From NCBI GenBank assembly GCA_947095535.1, contig OX352774.1:77190416-77254415 (forward strand): a stretch of 64,000 bases of DNA. Direction: 5' to 3'. This DNA is from Poecilobothrus nobilitatus. Taxonomy: Eukaryota; Arthropoda; Insecta; Diptera; Dolichopodidae. The position numbers were made by a program, and so were the translations under genes. Positions 12,679 through 25,411 of this stretch are shown here, one piece after another (within the stretch, counting starts at the first letter, position 1; every line of letters starts with the position of its first letter). A model generated the notes under the pieces. That model saw nothing but the letters and a program-made list of their open reading frames with translations. It did not search any database and was not told where the DNA came from.

Positions 12679-12807
12679 AATGTATTTTAATTTTTCAGAA
12701 TATGAAAACTTCATAAACAAAAAAAATTTCGATAAAAAAATAAATGCAATTTTTATGCTTCTTAACGTTTTCACTATGACAGCAATTTTTTCACAAGGCG
12801 TAAATCG
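12679..12807 (+). other. Possible orphan exon or small ORF
   Basis: A 43-codon frame starts at ATG 12679 and ends at a TAA just after ..SQGVNR. It is overlapped by a good 3' splice-site-like TTTTTCAG immediately before AATATGAAAAC and a 5' splice-site-like CGGTAAGA at its end. Either it is an internal exon of about 100 nt (peptide ..EYENFINKKNFDKK.. then a hydrophobic FMLLNVFTMTAIF) or a chance arrangement in A/T-rich DNA. No family is recognised and no flanking exons were found. Confidence 0.2.
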
Positions 12808-15800
12808 GTAAGAACAGAATAAAATACATAAAAGTAAAGAGTAAAAGAATATAAGACTTTAGACTACCTAATCAGATAATATAAAAAATGTTTAATAAGG
12901 ATACTTCTTTTTAAATAGAATTATACTTATATTATAATGATCATATATATATATACTGTTATTAAAACCATTTGCAATTATAAAAAAATTTGAAAATTAT
13001 ATACTGATTTTATTTAATTAAAATTATATTCAAAGAATCTTTTTGAAACATTGTTCTTGTTTTCATACTTTTTAAATATGTATATAAAATATAAATTGCA
13101 ACATTTTACTCCTATAATTATGCAAATAACATTAAAATTTTCAGTAACAAGCACATGCTCATTTATATAAAACAGTTTTTGTTTTTTTCTTTACTTTTAC
13201 TCATTATTTACTCAAATTCATTATTTTCTACTGTCAATAAATATATAGAACACAACAACAAAAAAAAAAATACATAATTTTCAATTTTTATTTTCTCATT
13301 TTTCTAAGTCTGGAATTCTGTATTTATTCCAAAATAAAATAACAAAAATATAATAAAAGAAAAAGTGCAGCATATAACTAAACATACATAAGTACATAAC
13401 TAACCAAAAAAAAAAAAAAAAAAATACACCAAAAATTTATATTTTTTACCCCACATCCGAACCACTCACTCATTATTAAAAAGAAAAAAATTTTGTTTCT
13501 TTTTTCCAATACAATAATATTAAAATTTATGTCTTCCTTATTTGTAAAAATATAAAAACAAGAATAAAAAAAAAAACTATTAAATAAAAACATATATATT
13601 TTATTTTATAGAAAAAAAAGAGAGAGTAACAAAATAAACAAAAAGAGAATATAAAATGAGAGAGAAAAATTATCGCAGACGCATTAATAATTTCAACTAA
13701 ATCAGCAAAATTTTTAAAATTCTACAATTTACTGTACTTTATCAATTTTATTTTATATAAAACTTTTCCTTTTCTTAATTTCTATATGTATATGTATTTG
13801 TACTTAATTATTTATCCAAAAAAAAAAAAAAAAGTATATTATACAATATATAGTATACAAACTCCCAATTGAAAAAAACCAAATCCCGACCCATCCTAAC
13901 AATTTTGCATGACTAAAAGCAATTAAACAAAACAAAAAAAAAAAATACATAAAAACCCCCCAAAATATGAAATTAAATGTCAAGTTCTCTCTCTCTCTCT
14001 CAAATTTCAATTTAAAAAATATTATATAAAAAAATATTTCAAGTATAATACACATTGTAATTGCACATATACTATTCATTTGATTTCATTCTTAACACTG
14101 CCACCCAATATTATCTTTACATTTTTCCTTTTCAAAAATAAAATTTCCTTGACTTCCTTACAATTACACTACAAAATACTACCCTATTCTCATCGCCCCC
14201 CAATACAAATTCTTTAATGATATTTTAAAATATACTGAATATAAGTTTGTGTAAATGTGTTTTACATTGAGTTTTCTGTTATTTTTGTACTTTAGAATTA
14301 AATTTTGGTATTCTATAGATATATTTTCTATATGCTCGTTTATGTTTGTACTTTTTTTTTTTTTTTTATGTTATATATAAAATTTTCGTGTTGTATTTCA
14401 TTATATTATGTATAATACACATAAATGTAAAGATCTTTTGGTGGACAAAATAAAAAAAAAAAGAAAACCCCAACGACCCAGGCATTGAATTTTATAAATT
14501 TATATGATTTTTTTTTTTAAGGAATTTTGTTTGATTTTATGCTATAAATACACATATCAGTATGCAATATTATATTCTCAGATACATACTATTTTATGTA
14601 TTAGTATGTATATTTTATGTTGTTTATGTTTTTAGTGGTAGGTATAGAGCGTTCGTCGACCTTGCACTTCTTTTATGTTATGTACATATTTTAGTGATAT
14701 TGCTCCAGTCTCGAGTTTTTTGTCTTTTTTTTTTTTTATTTTTTTTTGCTTTCGTATAAAATATTTATTTAGTACTTGTATGCATAATCTATATGTGTAC
14801 ACATACATTTTAATATATATATGTTATAATATATTGTATCTGTAGATACAATAAATAATATATATTTAGAAGTGGTTTTTAATAGAACTTGAAAAAGAAA
14901 AAGAATAACAACAACAATACAAAATAGTATAAAAATGCAAAAAATGAAAACAACAACGTAAAATTTGTAAGCGTTTTTTAACAATGAAAAATTTTCATAA
15001 ATTTTTTGTTAAGTGTTGAGGAAAAATGAAAAATTTTAATTTTGTTGAAGAAAAATTAAACATTTTCCAATTGAAAAAATTCTTTGAAAAATAAAAATTT
15101 AATTTATCTTGGGAAACTAAAAATAACTTATTTTTTTATTAAAATTTTAGATTATATTAAAAGATTTATTTTATTCCGTTGAGAGGATATTACTGAAAAT
15201 ATTATTATATGTTTTTGATTCTCATGAGGTTTTAAAAATTTTTTTTTTTTATAAAATTTTATATTAATAATGTATTAAATTGCCGGTTAAGCATTTATTT
15301 AAAAATAAAATTGTGTTTGAAAAATAAAATTAATTTTCTAGGAATATTTAATATATCCTTTTGATATATTCTTAATACTACAGATGTGGCTGATGAATAC
15401 AATGGCTCTATGAACGTTAAGTTTTAGATCGTGTCAGATATTATGGCATATCTATAGTATATGGTATCTAATAGTGAACATTTTTTGAATATTAAAAACT
15501 AGATTAAATTAAAGTTTTCTAGTTTATCCCAGATTAAAATACTTTAGGGCATTAACCCTGTAGCATTAAAGCCGATGACTCTATCTCATAATATAAATTT
15601 AAGAATAATATGTTATATACAATTACAACCGAAAAACAAATATTAAACTTAAGAAGACAGAAGATGAAAGTGAATAATATTAAGAGTAGCATTTAACTGA
15701 GTATTTCGAATTTTTGTCATAAAACTTGTTGTATGATAAAAGATAAGAGTATCCTATAATCTAAATGTTAAACCAATTTTCAATTGTGTTGTTCTAATGA

Positions 15801-15830
15801 TTTAACCCTCGCCCTCCCCCCCCCCCGGGT
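12808..15830. other. Low-complexity A/T-rich stretch, no gene seen
   Basis: Long A and T tracts (13260-13270, 13405-13423, 13817-13832, 14350-14368, 14727-14750) and a (TC)n run near 13984-14000. The frames in this span are Phe/Tyr/Leu/Ile-rich translations of those tracts. A C11 run near 15816-15826 is the only notable GC homopolymer in the window. Confidence 0.55.
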
Positions 15831-15864
15831 AACGGCTTAATGAAATTAACGGCTTAATGAAATT
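15831..15864. repeat. Perfect 17-bp tandem duplication
   Basis: Two adjacent perfect copies of AACGGCTTAATGAAATT occur at 15831-15847 and 15848-15864, directly abutting the C run and overlapping the start of dispersed repeat copy B. It is probably a local slippage duplication. Confidence 0.9.
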
Positions 15865-15935
15865 AATGACTCTCGAAACTGAAGGTTAGTCAAATATGTA
15901 TAATAAATGATTTAGTGGATGCCCTATACTCCTTA
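15851..15935 (+). repeat. Dispersed repeat body, copy B
   Basis: The reverse complement matches 6345-6430 with few differences (shared GAGTATAGGGCATCCACTAA, TTTATTAT.CATATTTGACTAA and CTTCAGTTTCG). No tRNA-like head is visible next to this copy, so it is truncated or the head at 6660 is unrelated. Confidence 0.7.
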
Positions 15936-18900
15936 TAAAAGTTACTATTAACCCACTATTTTTTTTACAGGATTTTACAGGTGATAGTTCTGCTATATTG
16001 TATAATTAAAATATTTTGCATACAGTTAAAAATATACTAAACTTAAAAGTTCTTGACATCATTTTCAATTCAAATGCATATTTATGTATAATGTATATAT
16101 TAAAATCTAATTGAAAATTATAGATTATAACAAAATATTTTATAAACATATCAAAAATAAAAAATCAGTTGTAATTTTTTTTCTATTTGTCATATTTTCA
16201 TGACACTGTTGTTTTTTTTTTTTTTTTTTTTTTCAAATATATTTGAAAAATGATATGCAGTACCTAAAAAAAAAAAATGTATTTTATTTTTAATACCTAA
16301 ACAAAAAACAAAAAAATAAATAAAATAAAAATGTTGAAATGAAAATGCATATATAAAAATAATAATAAAGACCTACTCTTTAAATACAGATTTTTAATTA
16401 TAATTTGAGGCCATTGCCATTATGCTATTCAAACAATTTAGACGCAGACTGCGCAGATGCAATTATTCTTCTATTCTATTCTTATTTTATATATGTTTTT
16501 AAATATGTTGTATATATTTGTATTTTTTTTTTTTTTTTGCATTGAACTTCGGTACAATTTCTTTTTCCTCTTTGTCATGTTAAAAAAAAAAAAATAAATA
16601 AATAAAATGCAGAACAAGAAAACAAGGAACAATAAAAGCACACAGAAAGAAATAACAAAAAAAAAAAAAAAATATTTATTCAATTCAATATCAATCTCAC
16701 ATTATACCTTCTATACATATTAAATCTAACAACCATAGCCAGACTTAATAATATTGGCCATATGTATTTGTACCTTTTTATATATAAATTTATATATACA
16801 TTTAAAAACGTCAAGCAAGTAAACAAGCATTTAAGAACAGTCATGTTTCAAGTGTAAACTTGAAGTTTAAAAAATTATTCTTTATATTTTTATATAAAAA
16901 AAAATGATAAGATGAAGTAAAGAGTAACAAAAATAAAATTAATGCCAAAAACACAAAAAAAAAAAATGTTAAAGATACATTGTTTCTCTACAGGCATATT
17001 TTAAACATTTAACATTTTGTGATGTAATGCAACGTAATCAGAAAATGTAATGTAAAAGATAAGAAACTAAACAATTGCCCTTGTAAATTAATTTAAAGAA
17101 TTTTATAATTATATATTTGTTACCAGTTTTAAAATCAGTTACTATTTCTTTTTTTGTTAATTTTATTTCCATTTTCAGAATTAATTTTATGTTACATTTA
17201 CAGTAAGTGACATGTCGTCGTCATTTATACTATGAATCTTCTCTATTTAGATATAAATCGTTGTCATTAGACTACATGTAATATATGTCAAATTGCATTT
17301 TAGCTCAAATTGTTGTCAATTGATTGAAATGTTTTATTTAGTATACAGCATGTATACAGAAGATTTTATTCATAAGCAACCATCAAAATGATCTGTTTTC
17401 AACAGTTTTTTTTTCATAATTTGATTAATTTTATTACTATGTTGGTAGCTGGAAAATGTCATTTACAAAAAAAAAAACTAAATCTGAAACCAAAAAGAAA
17501 AAGATTTTTGAAAAAGTTTTGACAAGTCACCAATCCTACTAAATCTTTGTCTCTTTTAAAAACATTACATGCTATCTATAATAAAAAATTTTATTCTTGA
17601 GTTAGATTATAATTTTTTTTTTCTGAATTTTAAAAAATTAACAGATACGATTAATAAAGAAAAAGAATATCATTTAAATTTCTCAAAAATATTCATATTC
17701 AATATTTAAATTTATGCTACATTATAAAAATTCACGGGATGTTATGGTTTTTTAAGAGTTGCTACAATTGAACCATAATTCAATCTTATACCAACTTACC
17801 AATATAATGCTATTAATTAACGTATAGTTATCTACAGTTTAAAATTTCCTTTCCTCTGATTCTTTAGTTTTTATAATGCAAAACAATACAAAAGTAAAAG
17901 ATGCAAAAGATTTAACATTGTTCAACCCATATTATTCTGTCTGTTGGAAAAGGCATTTTTAATAATTATAAAAATCTCACAGATATGTATTTGAAGTTTA
18001 AATTTGCTGGAAATTTTCTGCTGGAATTTCTTGAAATTTTTTTTAAAAATTATTAAACATCTTCAGAAAAAGTCGGTAGTTATGTAATTACAAAAGTTAA
18101 CATTTTCAATAAAATAGCAAAAAAAAAAAAACATATTTATAATAAACAGCAATTATTGACAATTATGACAACCATCAAATTTATTTTTAAGTATACAATC
18201 TCTTAATTTTTTTTCGTAAGTAAATGCCAAATAAAAAAACAACTAAAAAGAATTTTTTTCTTTATTCCTTATTTTTATTTGTTTTGAAAAAGAAAGAAAA
18301 AAAAAAAAAACAAAAAAAAATTATCCAGACTTTTGAGTTCATGACATCCCTTAGGTACAAATGGCAAGTTCAAAAATTCTTTATGTAGTCACATATCTTT
18401 CATTATATAAAAGATACATATAAAAATATAAAAACAGCAATAACAACAAAAAAACTGCATATATGATAAGTATATTCTAGCAAAAATATAAAATTTGGTT
18501 TAAAAAAAATAAAATTGAGGAATTCTTTTATCTATATATAATATGCGAAATCATAGGAAAAACGACATCTATTATACTATATAATGCATAAGACGTCGTT
18601 ACATATAAATAGTCTTTGTATAAAATAATGAATTAGTATATATGTAATATAGATGAAAAAGAAAGAGAATAAAATTAAAATGAAGGGCGATACCCTAGTA
18701 GGTTGGATATTTAAATAAAAACAAAAAAAAAATTATGTTTAAATTTCTTTTGCAATATCAGATCTCTTACAACATATTTTAACATAAGATGTTTAATATA
18801 GAGTAGGATGAATGAGGAGTGAAAATAAAAATTATGTTTCCTTAATAAATTTTCCATAAATTGTTTTGTATATTGTATATAAGGGGAGATTTTAAAAACA

Positions 18901-20009
18901 AAAAAAAAAAACACCGGGATAAGGGAATATATACTATTCGAATATAGAATAGAAAATAAAAAAAAAAATGAATCAAAAAAAAAAATTTTCAAAAAATGAA
19001 AATATGTACATATGTACAAGTACATATCACATAGTTTGTTATTTCTTTATATATATATATAGTTTTTTTTTTTAGTTCAAATTCTATATAGTTGCGCTTT
19101 AACCACCATCATATCACCTTCGCATCTTAAGATATTTACTAGCAGTATAAGGTAATGTTTCATACATCATAAATATGGGAAAATAGAATGGAGTTCTTTG
19201 GGTGACAAAACGGTCTGAATTTTAAAGATTACATATTTATTTATATTTTTTTTTTTTTCTAAACTGTCGTTGCGTTTATTTGTGAAACATGGTCTTTTTT
19301 GTTTTCTTTTTTTTTTTTTTGTGTTTGTTGTGTTTATTTTCTTTCTCTCTCTGTAACTTTATACAAATTTGAAAATTTGAAGAGAAAATATAATATGTAT
19401 ATAGTAAAAGAAAGAAAATTTCAAAATAAACTAAGTGAAAAATAGAGAAAAATTGAAAGCATAAAACTATTTCTATTATTGTATGTATGTATGTATGTAT
19501 GTGCCAAACTGCCAACTATATGAAAGAGAAATAAAAAAATGGGTTGAGGAGTTTTCGAGGTTAATGTCAAATGATGTTTCAGTTAAATAAAAAAGAAAAA
19601 AAAAACGTTTTGTTTTTGTTATATAAAAAATTCCATGTTAAAGTAGAAAAGAAATTGAAAACAACAATAACAACAACAACAACAACAACAAAACAAATCA
19701 TAGAAAGTGTAATAACTCAATATCAAAGCTAATTCACAATAATCATGGTTAAGGTTTCGAATACAAGTACAACTCTATTGTTACATTTATTAAAGGGTTT
19801 CTTTTTAAATATTTTTCTATTTTTTTGCAATTCTAAAATGAAATTAATGAAAAACAATACGAAAATATAAAAAATAAATTGAAGTTATTATTATTATATT
19901 TAATTGTATTATTGTTCTATTTTTATACACAACAAATCAACCAAATGACTAACAATTTTCTTTTTAGCATAATTCTAAAAAAAAAATTTGAATAAATCTG
20001 TCTATTAGA
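15936..20009. other. Low-complexity A/T-rich stretch, no gene seen
   Basis: Homopolymer-rich (T19 near 16212-16233, A runs near 18300-18320), a (TGTA)n microsatellite at about 19477-19502 and a (CAA)n run at about 19661-19692. No exon or RNA gene is recognised. The 104-codon minus frame at 18711-19025 is Phe-rich and low-complexity. Confidence 0.55.
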
Positions 20010-20015
20010 TTCACT

Positions 20016-20700
20016 TTGCCCGTTCGTCCGTTCATCCGTCTGTCCGTCTGTCCGTCTGTTTACGAAACTTTGACACCGTTAAAGATAGAGAAAAAACATT
20101 TTAAACCATGGGTAGGTCTCATAAAAAAAAATAATATTGTAGAACAACTTTTTCATGTAGTCCCATTCATTACGGAGCTACAGCCTCTCAAACTTTGAAA
20201 AACCTTTATTCTTTACCTTTATGAATCAATATAAAAATTATATAATGTCTTTAAATTTAGTATTTAACTTTGCCGTTATATGAAAACCAAATTTTGCATA
20301 ATTTTTCTTTTTTCATAACTCCACCACGCTTTTATTTAGGGACTTAATATTTTGAGGGAAGAAAGAACTATTAGAACTAGTATAAGTTTTATCATAAAAC
20401 TTTAAAAACGTGTAACTTAAGTATCTGTATAAATTTTTCATCGGCAAGCCACAAAAATTAAAGTTTCAGTAATATATTTTTACGTTTGTTAACGATTTTT
20501 CGTATAGTTATATAGGATTCCGGACTTACAGCCTCTCAAAATTGCAAAAAATTCCTATTTTCACATTTTTTTTTATTATATGAAATTTTCAAATTTTGGT
20601 GCAGAGTCACAATTCTAAACAGTTTGTATTGTCTTTTGGAAATGTGCCCTTTTAAAAACCATTGGTTTACATATGGCTTTGTTTTTATTTATTACATAAA
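20016..20700 (+). repeat. INE-1-like dispersed repeat, copy 1
   Basis: It starts with a CCGTC/TGTCCGTCTG-rich block and then GTTTACGAAACTTTGACACC, GTTAAAGATAGAG, CATGGGTAGG, GTAGAACAACTTTTTCATGT and ATTACGGAGCTACAGCC. The order and spacing match 50890-51540 over about 600 bp, and the reverse complements of 32294-32415 and 57545-57690. The CCGTCTGTCCGTCTGT block followed by a 'gaaact..' motif resembles fly INE-1/DINE-type (Helitron-related) elements; assignment to that class is inference. The small frame at 20016-20198 is spurious. Confidence 0.75.
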
Positions 20701-20962
20701 ACATTTTTATTATATAAAAAAAAAAAAACTTATAAGGTGGTATGTATGAGTTTGAAATTATGCGGGTAATTAAATAAATAAATAAATAAAATGTAAACCT
20801 ATATATAAATAAATATTTAATATACTTAATATATCATACTATCTCATATATTATTATACTTAATATAATTTAATATCTTATAGATTTTAAAATATGTATA
20901 CTAAATATATACTATGTATGTATACTAAGTATACTAAATATGGTAACACTATTTGAACCACG

Positions 20963-21134
20963 GACCTATTGTACCAACCATTTATCACCAATCAAATAAT
21001 TATTTTATTAATAACGAAATTTGATAATAACTCAGTAAAGTTTTGATTAGTGAACAGTGGTTGGATTAGTGAACAGCACTCACTGAAAAAAAAATTATTA
21101 TTTGATTAGTGATAAATGGTTGGTGCAATAGGTC
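20963..21134. mobile_element. 172-bp MITE with terminal inverted repeats of about 43 bp
   Basis: The left terminus begins GACCTATTGTACCAACCATT and the right terminus, reverse-complemented, begins GACCTATTGCACCAACCATT. The arms continue to match (TATCAC(C/T)AATCAAATAAT.ATTTT) with three or four mismatches over about 43 bp. The interior has no coding capacity and holds two copies of GGATTAGTGAACAG-like sequence. This is the structure of a miniature inverted-repeat DNA transposon. I see no convincing target-site duplication, so the superfamily is undetermined. Confidence 0.85.
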
Positions 21135-24100
21135 AAGATTATCAAAATATAAAAGTGATATAGAAATATTTCGAAATAGATGTGATTTTAAGAACGTTAC
21201 GAAGGAAGGGTTTCCCAGTTTTTCAGAATATTTATATATATATATGTATATATATATAACATAACTCTAAAATCTCTCCTAATTATTGTTTTATATACAA
21301 TATAAACGTTTTATAATACAACAAAATGTTTAAAACAAACTGGCTACCGCCTTAAAAACACTGCTAAAAAAATTGTTAATACTACCCAAGATTTTCTACC
21401 CAAGTGGGAAATATTTAATTCAAAATCTCGCATATGTACATAATAATACATATTCTGGGAAAAGCGTATAATCCTGATTTTCTATCCAATTATAAAATCC
21501 CTTTTAATATTTCATATAGATTTCAACATAAAGAATTTAGTCAAATGAATGCTGTCAAATGAAATTTAGTTAAATGATAATGTATCAGAGAACTTTTAAA
21601 AATACAGTCTACTCCACGCAAATGAAAGCCAGAACGCTTATTAATTTACAATATTTATCTCTTAAATTGGATTTATAATGTCGGTAAAGTTAAACCGCTT
21701 CCCAAAAAAATCACCTCCATATTATTATTAATAAATTACCTTATGTTTAATCACCTTTAATCTAGGCTACCATATGAACTTAATGCTTTAAAATTACTTT
21801 AGATTTTTGTACTACTAATTTTTTTTATTTATTATTTTATTTATACCCCATGTAATTTCTGAATCTTATAGTCTTTCACCAATTTATAATTTCTAATTCT
21901 CAAATATGTAATTCAATTAATTTTAAGTATTTAAGTATTTAATTTAATTTAGATTATAGAGCCTTATAAAAATTTAAAATTAAAATTTCTTTTAAAGATA
22001 AAGATTTTTTATTACAATATTCTCTTAAAATTTCTGTTTACTATTTTTTTTTATTCTCTAAATTTTGGTTCTAAAAAGTTACTTAAATTATAAATTTCCT
22101 TTTTACATCAAAAAAAAAAAATAAAATAAAAATCTCATATTTCAAAGTTTTTTTTATTTAATCCAACATTTCATATACTATTGAATAATAATGCTATATG
22201 TAATAATTATAATATCTTTTATTATTAATTTTAGCCCTAAATTATCTCATAAAAATCTGCAAAACTAGCTTAACATGTTTTTAAATTAAAAACTTAACAG
22301 AAAAATTATTTTCCTATTCATTTCCTAATTCTAAATGCATATTTGAATTTTAATAGAAAATTTTAAAATTCTCAGATATTACTTTTTCCCCAACAAAATT
22401 ATATATAAATTATATGGTACATATATACATATATAATATATAATTTATTTATTTTTTTTTTTAAAGTAATTATTTAATACTCAAAGAAAAAAAAAAAAAA
22501 ACTTGGAATTCTTAAAAAAAATTGTATTCTTTTAATCCTCCTTAATAACAAGTTAACTAATATAAGGAAAACTATTACAGATACCATTGACATTATTTCA
22601 TTTTTGTATAAAAAAAATATTTTTTAAAACTTGTCTCAATTCTAATGCAAAAAATGAAAAAAAAAAAAAAAAAACTATAAAAAAATGTTAATATAACAAA
22701 TAAAAAAAAAAAAAAAAGTGCAATGAAATTTTATTTTTTTTTTAACATGCCATTTCGATTTCTGCAATTCAAAAAGATAGAAATAAATAGAAACTAGAAA
22801 TCAAAAACTTGAAAATAAAAATTACGCTAACTCTGAAAAGAAAAGCAAAGAAAAGAAAAAACCAAACAAGTTTACATAACGCTCTTCATATATTCTTTTT
22901 AAATTAAAATATTCTTTACTTTTTCTTAAAAATCACGCTTTTCAAAATCAACTAGTTTTTCTTGTATTTTTACTATTATTTTAACTATTATCTATTATCT
23001 GGCTATTATTATCTTTTTACCTTTCAATTTTCTAACAACTATTTTCAAAAAACAAAAAAAAAAAATAGATGATATTTTTTTTTTTATTTTTATTTTCCTG
23101 AAAAGTAAAAACCGGCACGAAAATTTATTCAAAGATAGAAGATTCTTTAATTCGAATTCTAGAATATTAAAAAATCTAGTTTTTAAAGATTAAATGATTT
23201 CATTCAGACACATATACATGTAAACAAGTTAACACTTGGTAAAAATCAGATAACTAAAAACCAATTTCGCTTAAGTCAAATTTATTAAATAACTCAAAAT
23301 GCTAAAAAAAAAAACTTAGTAAATTTTTCACTTAATAAAATGTCAATTCTCAGGTATGTCAATTCGTAAATATGCAGTTGTCAAAACAGTAAAAAATATG
23401 TAAGTGATATATATTATAATTACTAATTAGGATTGATTTTATATTTGATTACAAAATCAGGATTATGTACTCTTTTTCCAGAATCTTTATACATATATTG
23501 TATATATATAAGGAAAATTTGAATTATATGATGGATTTTATAGCTATGGTTACAAAAGTAGATTTTTGAGTTGAGGAATTCTACTTTAAAACACTAGATA
23601 TCTATCTAACGAGGGTAAAATTTTAAATAATTTATTGTCAAAATATCTATTACAAAACTCTATGGAAATTTGTCAACGAATATGTTTGAAAAAAAAAATA
23701 TATTTTGTTATCTGAACTTTTTGCGAAATAGTCCTATAGACAAAGTGAATTTTTCTAATGTGAATTTCGGCCAAATGTTATATACGAGTAATATATGTAT
23801 GTAACTTAGAGTAATTTTAAAAACGAAGCCGAAAACAAAAAACAAAACATATTCGTTTTAACAAAATATATTTTCTACTTCATCTCTTGTCATCCTCCTT
23901 CTCTCTTCTATATATCTAAAACCATTTTCTATTTCTTTCACATCATTGTATAGGTAATTGTGAATGGTGATTGATTTGACAATATGATGGTTTGAATTAG
24001 GTTGCAATTGCAAGATAATACAAAATTTATTTCAACATTTTCATTAGTATGCCTATACTTCGTTTTCTTTGTTAATTTAATAAAGATTTTATTCTTGTAT

Positions 24101-25270
24101 ATGTTTTTTTTTTGTTTCAAAATATTTGTTAGATGCAGATAAAGAAAAGAAAAGCATTATATATTCATTTTAAAAAGCTGTTAAAAAAAAATTCAAAATT
24201 GCATTTTTCAGATACGAATTATGTACTGAATTATGTATATATGTATAATATATATATATATTTTTCTAAATTTTATTGTTATGGTATTGCTGTTTTTCAT
24301 AAATTTTTCTAACCTTGACTTTTTCTAATAGCACATTGCCCCCTTTGGTTACACGACCGTAAAAAAAAAAAAAAAAATTTCTTCATTTTTAAATTCTTTT
24401 TTTTCTTTCTTTTTTTCTATTTTATTCCTTTTATTTTCTATTTCTTATGTAAAATTTCAGTTTTTCTAGTTCTTTTCCAATATTGTGATTTGAAAAAAAA
24501 AAGAAAAGAATAACTTTTCATTAAAAACAAAAAAAAAAAAGCAAAAAATAGAACAATAAATAATAATGGTGGGTAGCAATAGCAACACCAACAACAAAAC
24601 AACATTTACAACAGCAGCAGAAACAGCAAAATCCCATTTAATAAAAAAAAAAAAATTGAAAAATAGATAAAAAAAAAATTGTATGCATTTTTATATCGTT
24701 CTTTTTTAAGCCTATAAAGCGTTCACTAATAACTAGTACATAGTATATCAGATATAATATACATATGAATATATATATGTATATATATATAATTATGCTA
24801 GAAATATTAGAAATCAAATAATAGAAATATAAAAAGGTTTAGCAAATAATAAGAAAATGTATAATATGTATATACTAAGTCACAAAAAAAATCAAGAACG
24901 CAAAAGTAAAGGGTGTTATAAAAATTTTTAGCAAGTAATTTATGCTAAGAGAAAATGAAGAAAAAATTGAAAATTTTAAGTCTAATTCAGAATTTACAGT
25001 ATAAAAATTGAAGGAGGCAGTGAACTAATATTTATTTATATATTTTTCACAAGTAATACATATTTTCTGAAATTCCCACTTATTCCCACAATTTAAAATC
25101 AAATTTTCCATTCTTATTTTTTCTTTCCTTTGCTAAGCTTTAACGATTCCAGAACTTTCCAATATTCCAATATTCTTTTGTAATTATAATATACTTATCC
25201 AATTATTTTACTTACGGAGTAAAAATCCCTAACTACCCAGGGAACTTAAATTTTCTTGTGTCTTTTGAAA
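21135..25270. other. A/T-rich intergenic stretch, no gene seen
   Basis: Very high A+T with many homopolymers (22486-22500, 22655-22674, 22700-22715, 24361-24377). A CAA/CAG-containing patch (24570-24630) has no long frame. No exon, RNA gene or repeat family member is recognised. Confidence 0.55.
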
Positions 25271-25281
25271 ATCTACAGCTG

Positions 25282-25411
25282 TGTCTTTAGCCAGAAAAAC
25301 GAACTTTTTATGAATAAAAGTAAGTTAAAAGTTGAAAGAAAACAATAGTGGCCTATGATCAAGAAAGTACGTCTTTAGCCAGAAAAACGAGCTTTTTATG
25401 AATAAAAGTAA
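25282..25411. repeat. Direct repeat, two copies of about 41 bp
   Basis: The segment at 25282-25322 (GTCTTTAGCCAGAAAAACGA followed by ACTTTTTATGAATAAAAGTAA) is repeated at 25371-25411 with one substitution (A to G), 89 bp downstream. It indicates a recent local duplication. No function is evident. Confidence 0.85.

Noticed and set aside
15803..15813. tRNA-like head (TTAACCCTCGCC) for dispersed repeat copy B
   Set aside because: Its orientation relative to the body is opposite to that in copy A, so the resemblance is probably fortuitous.
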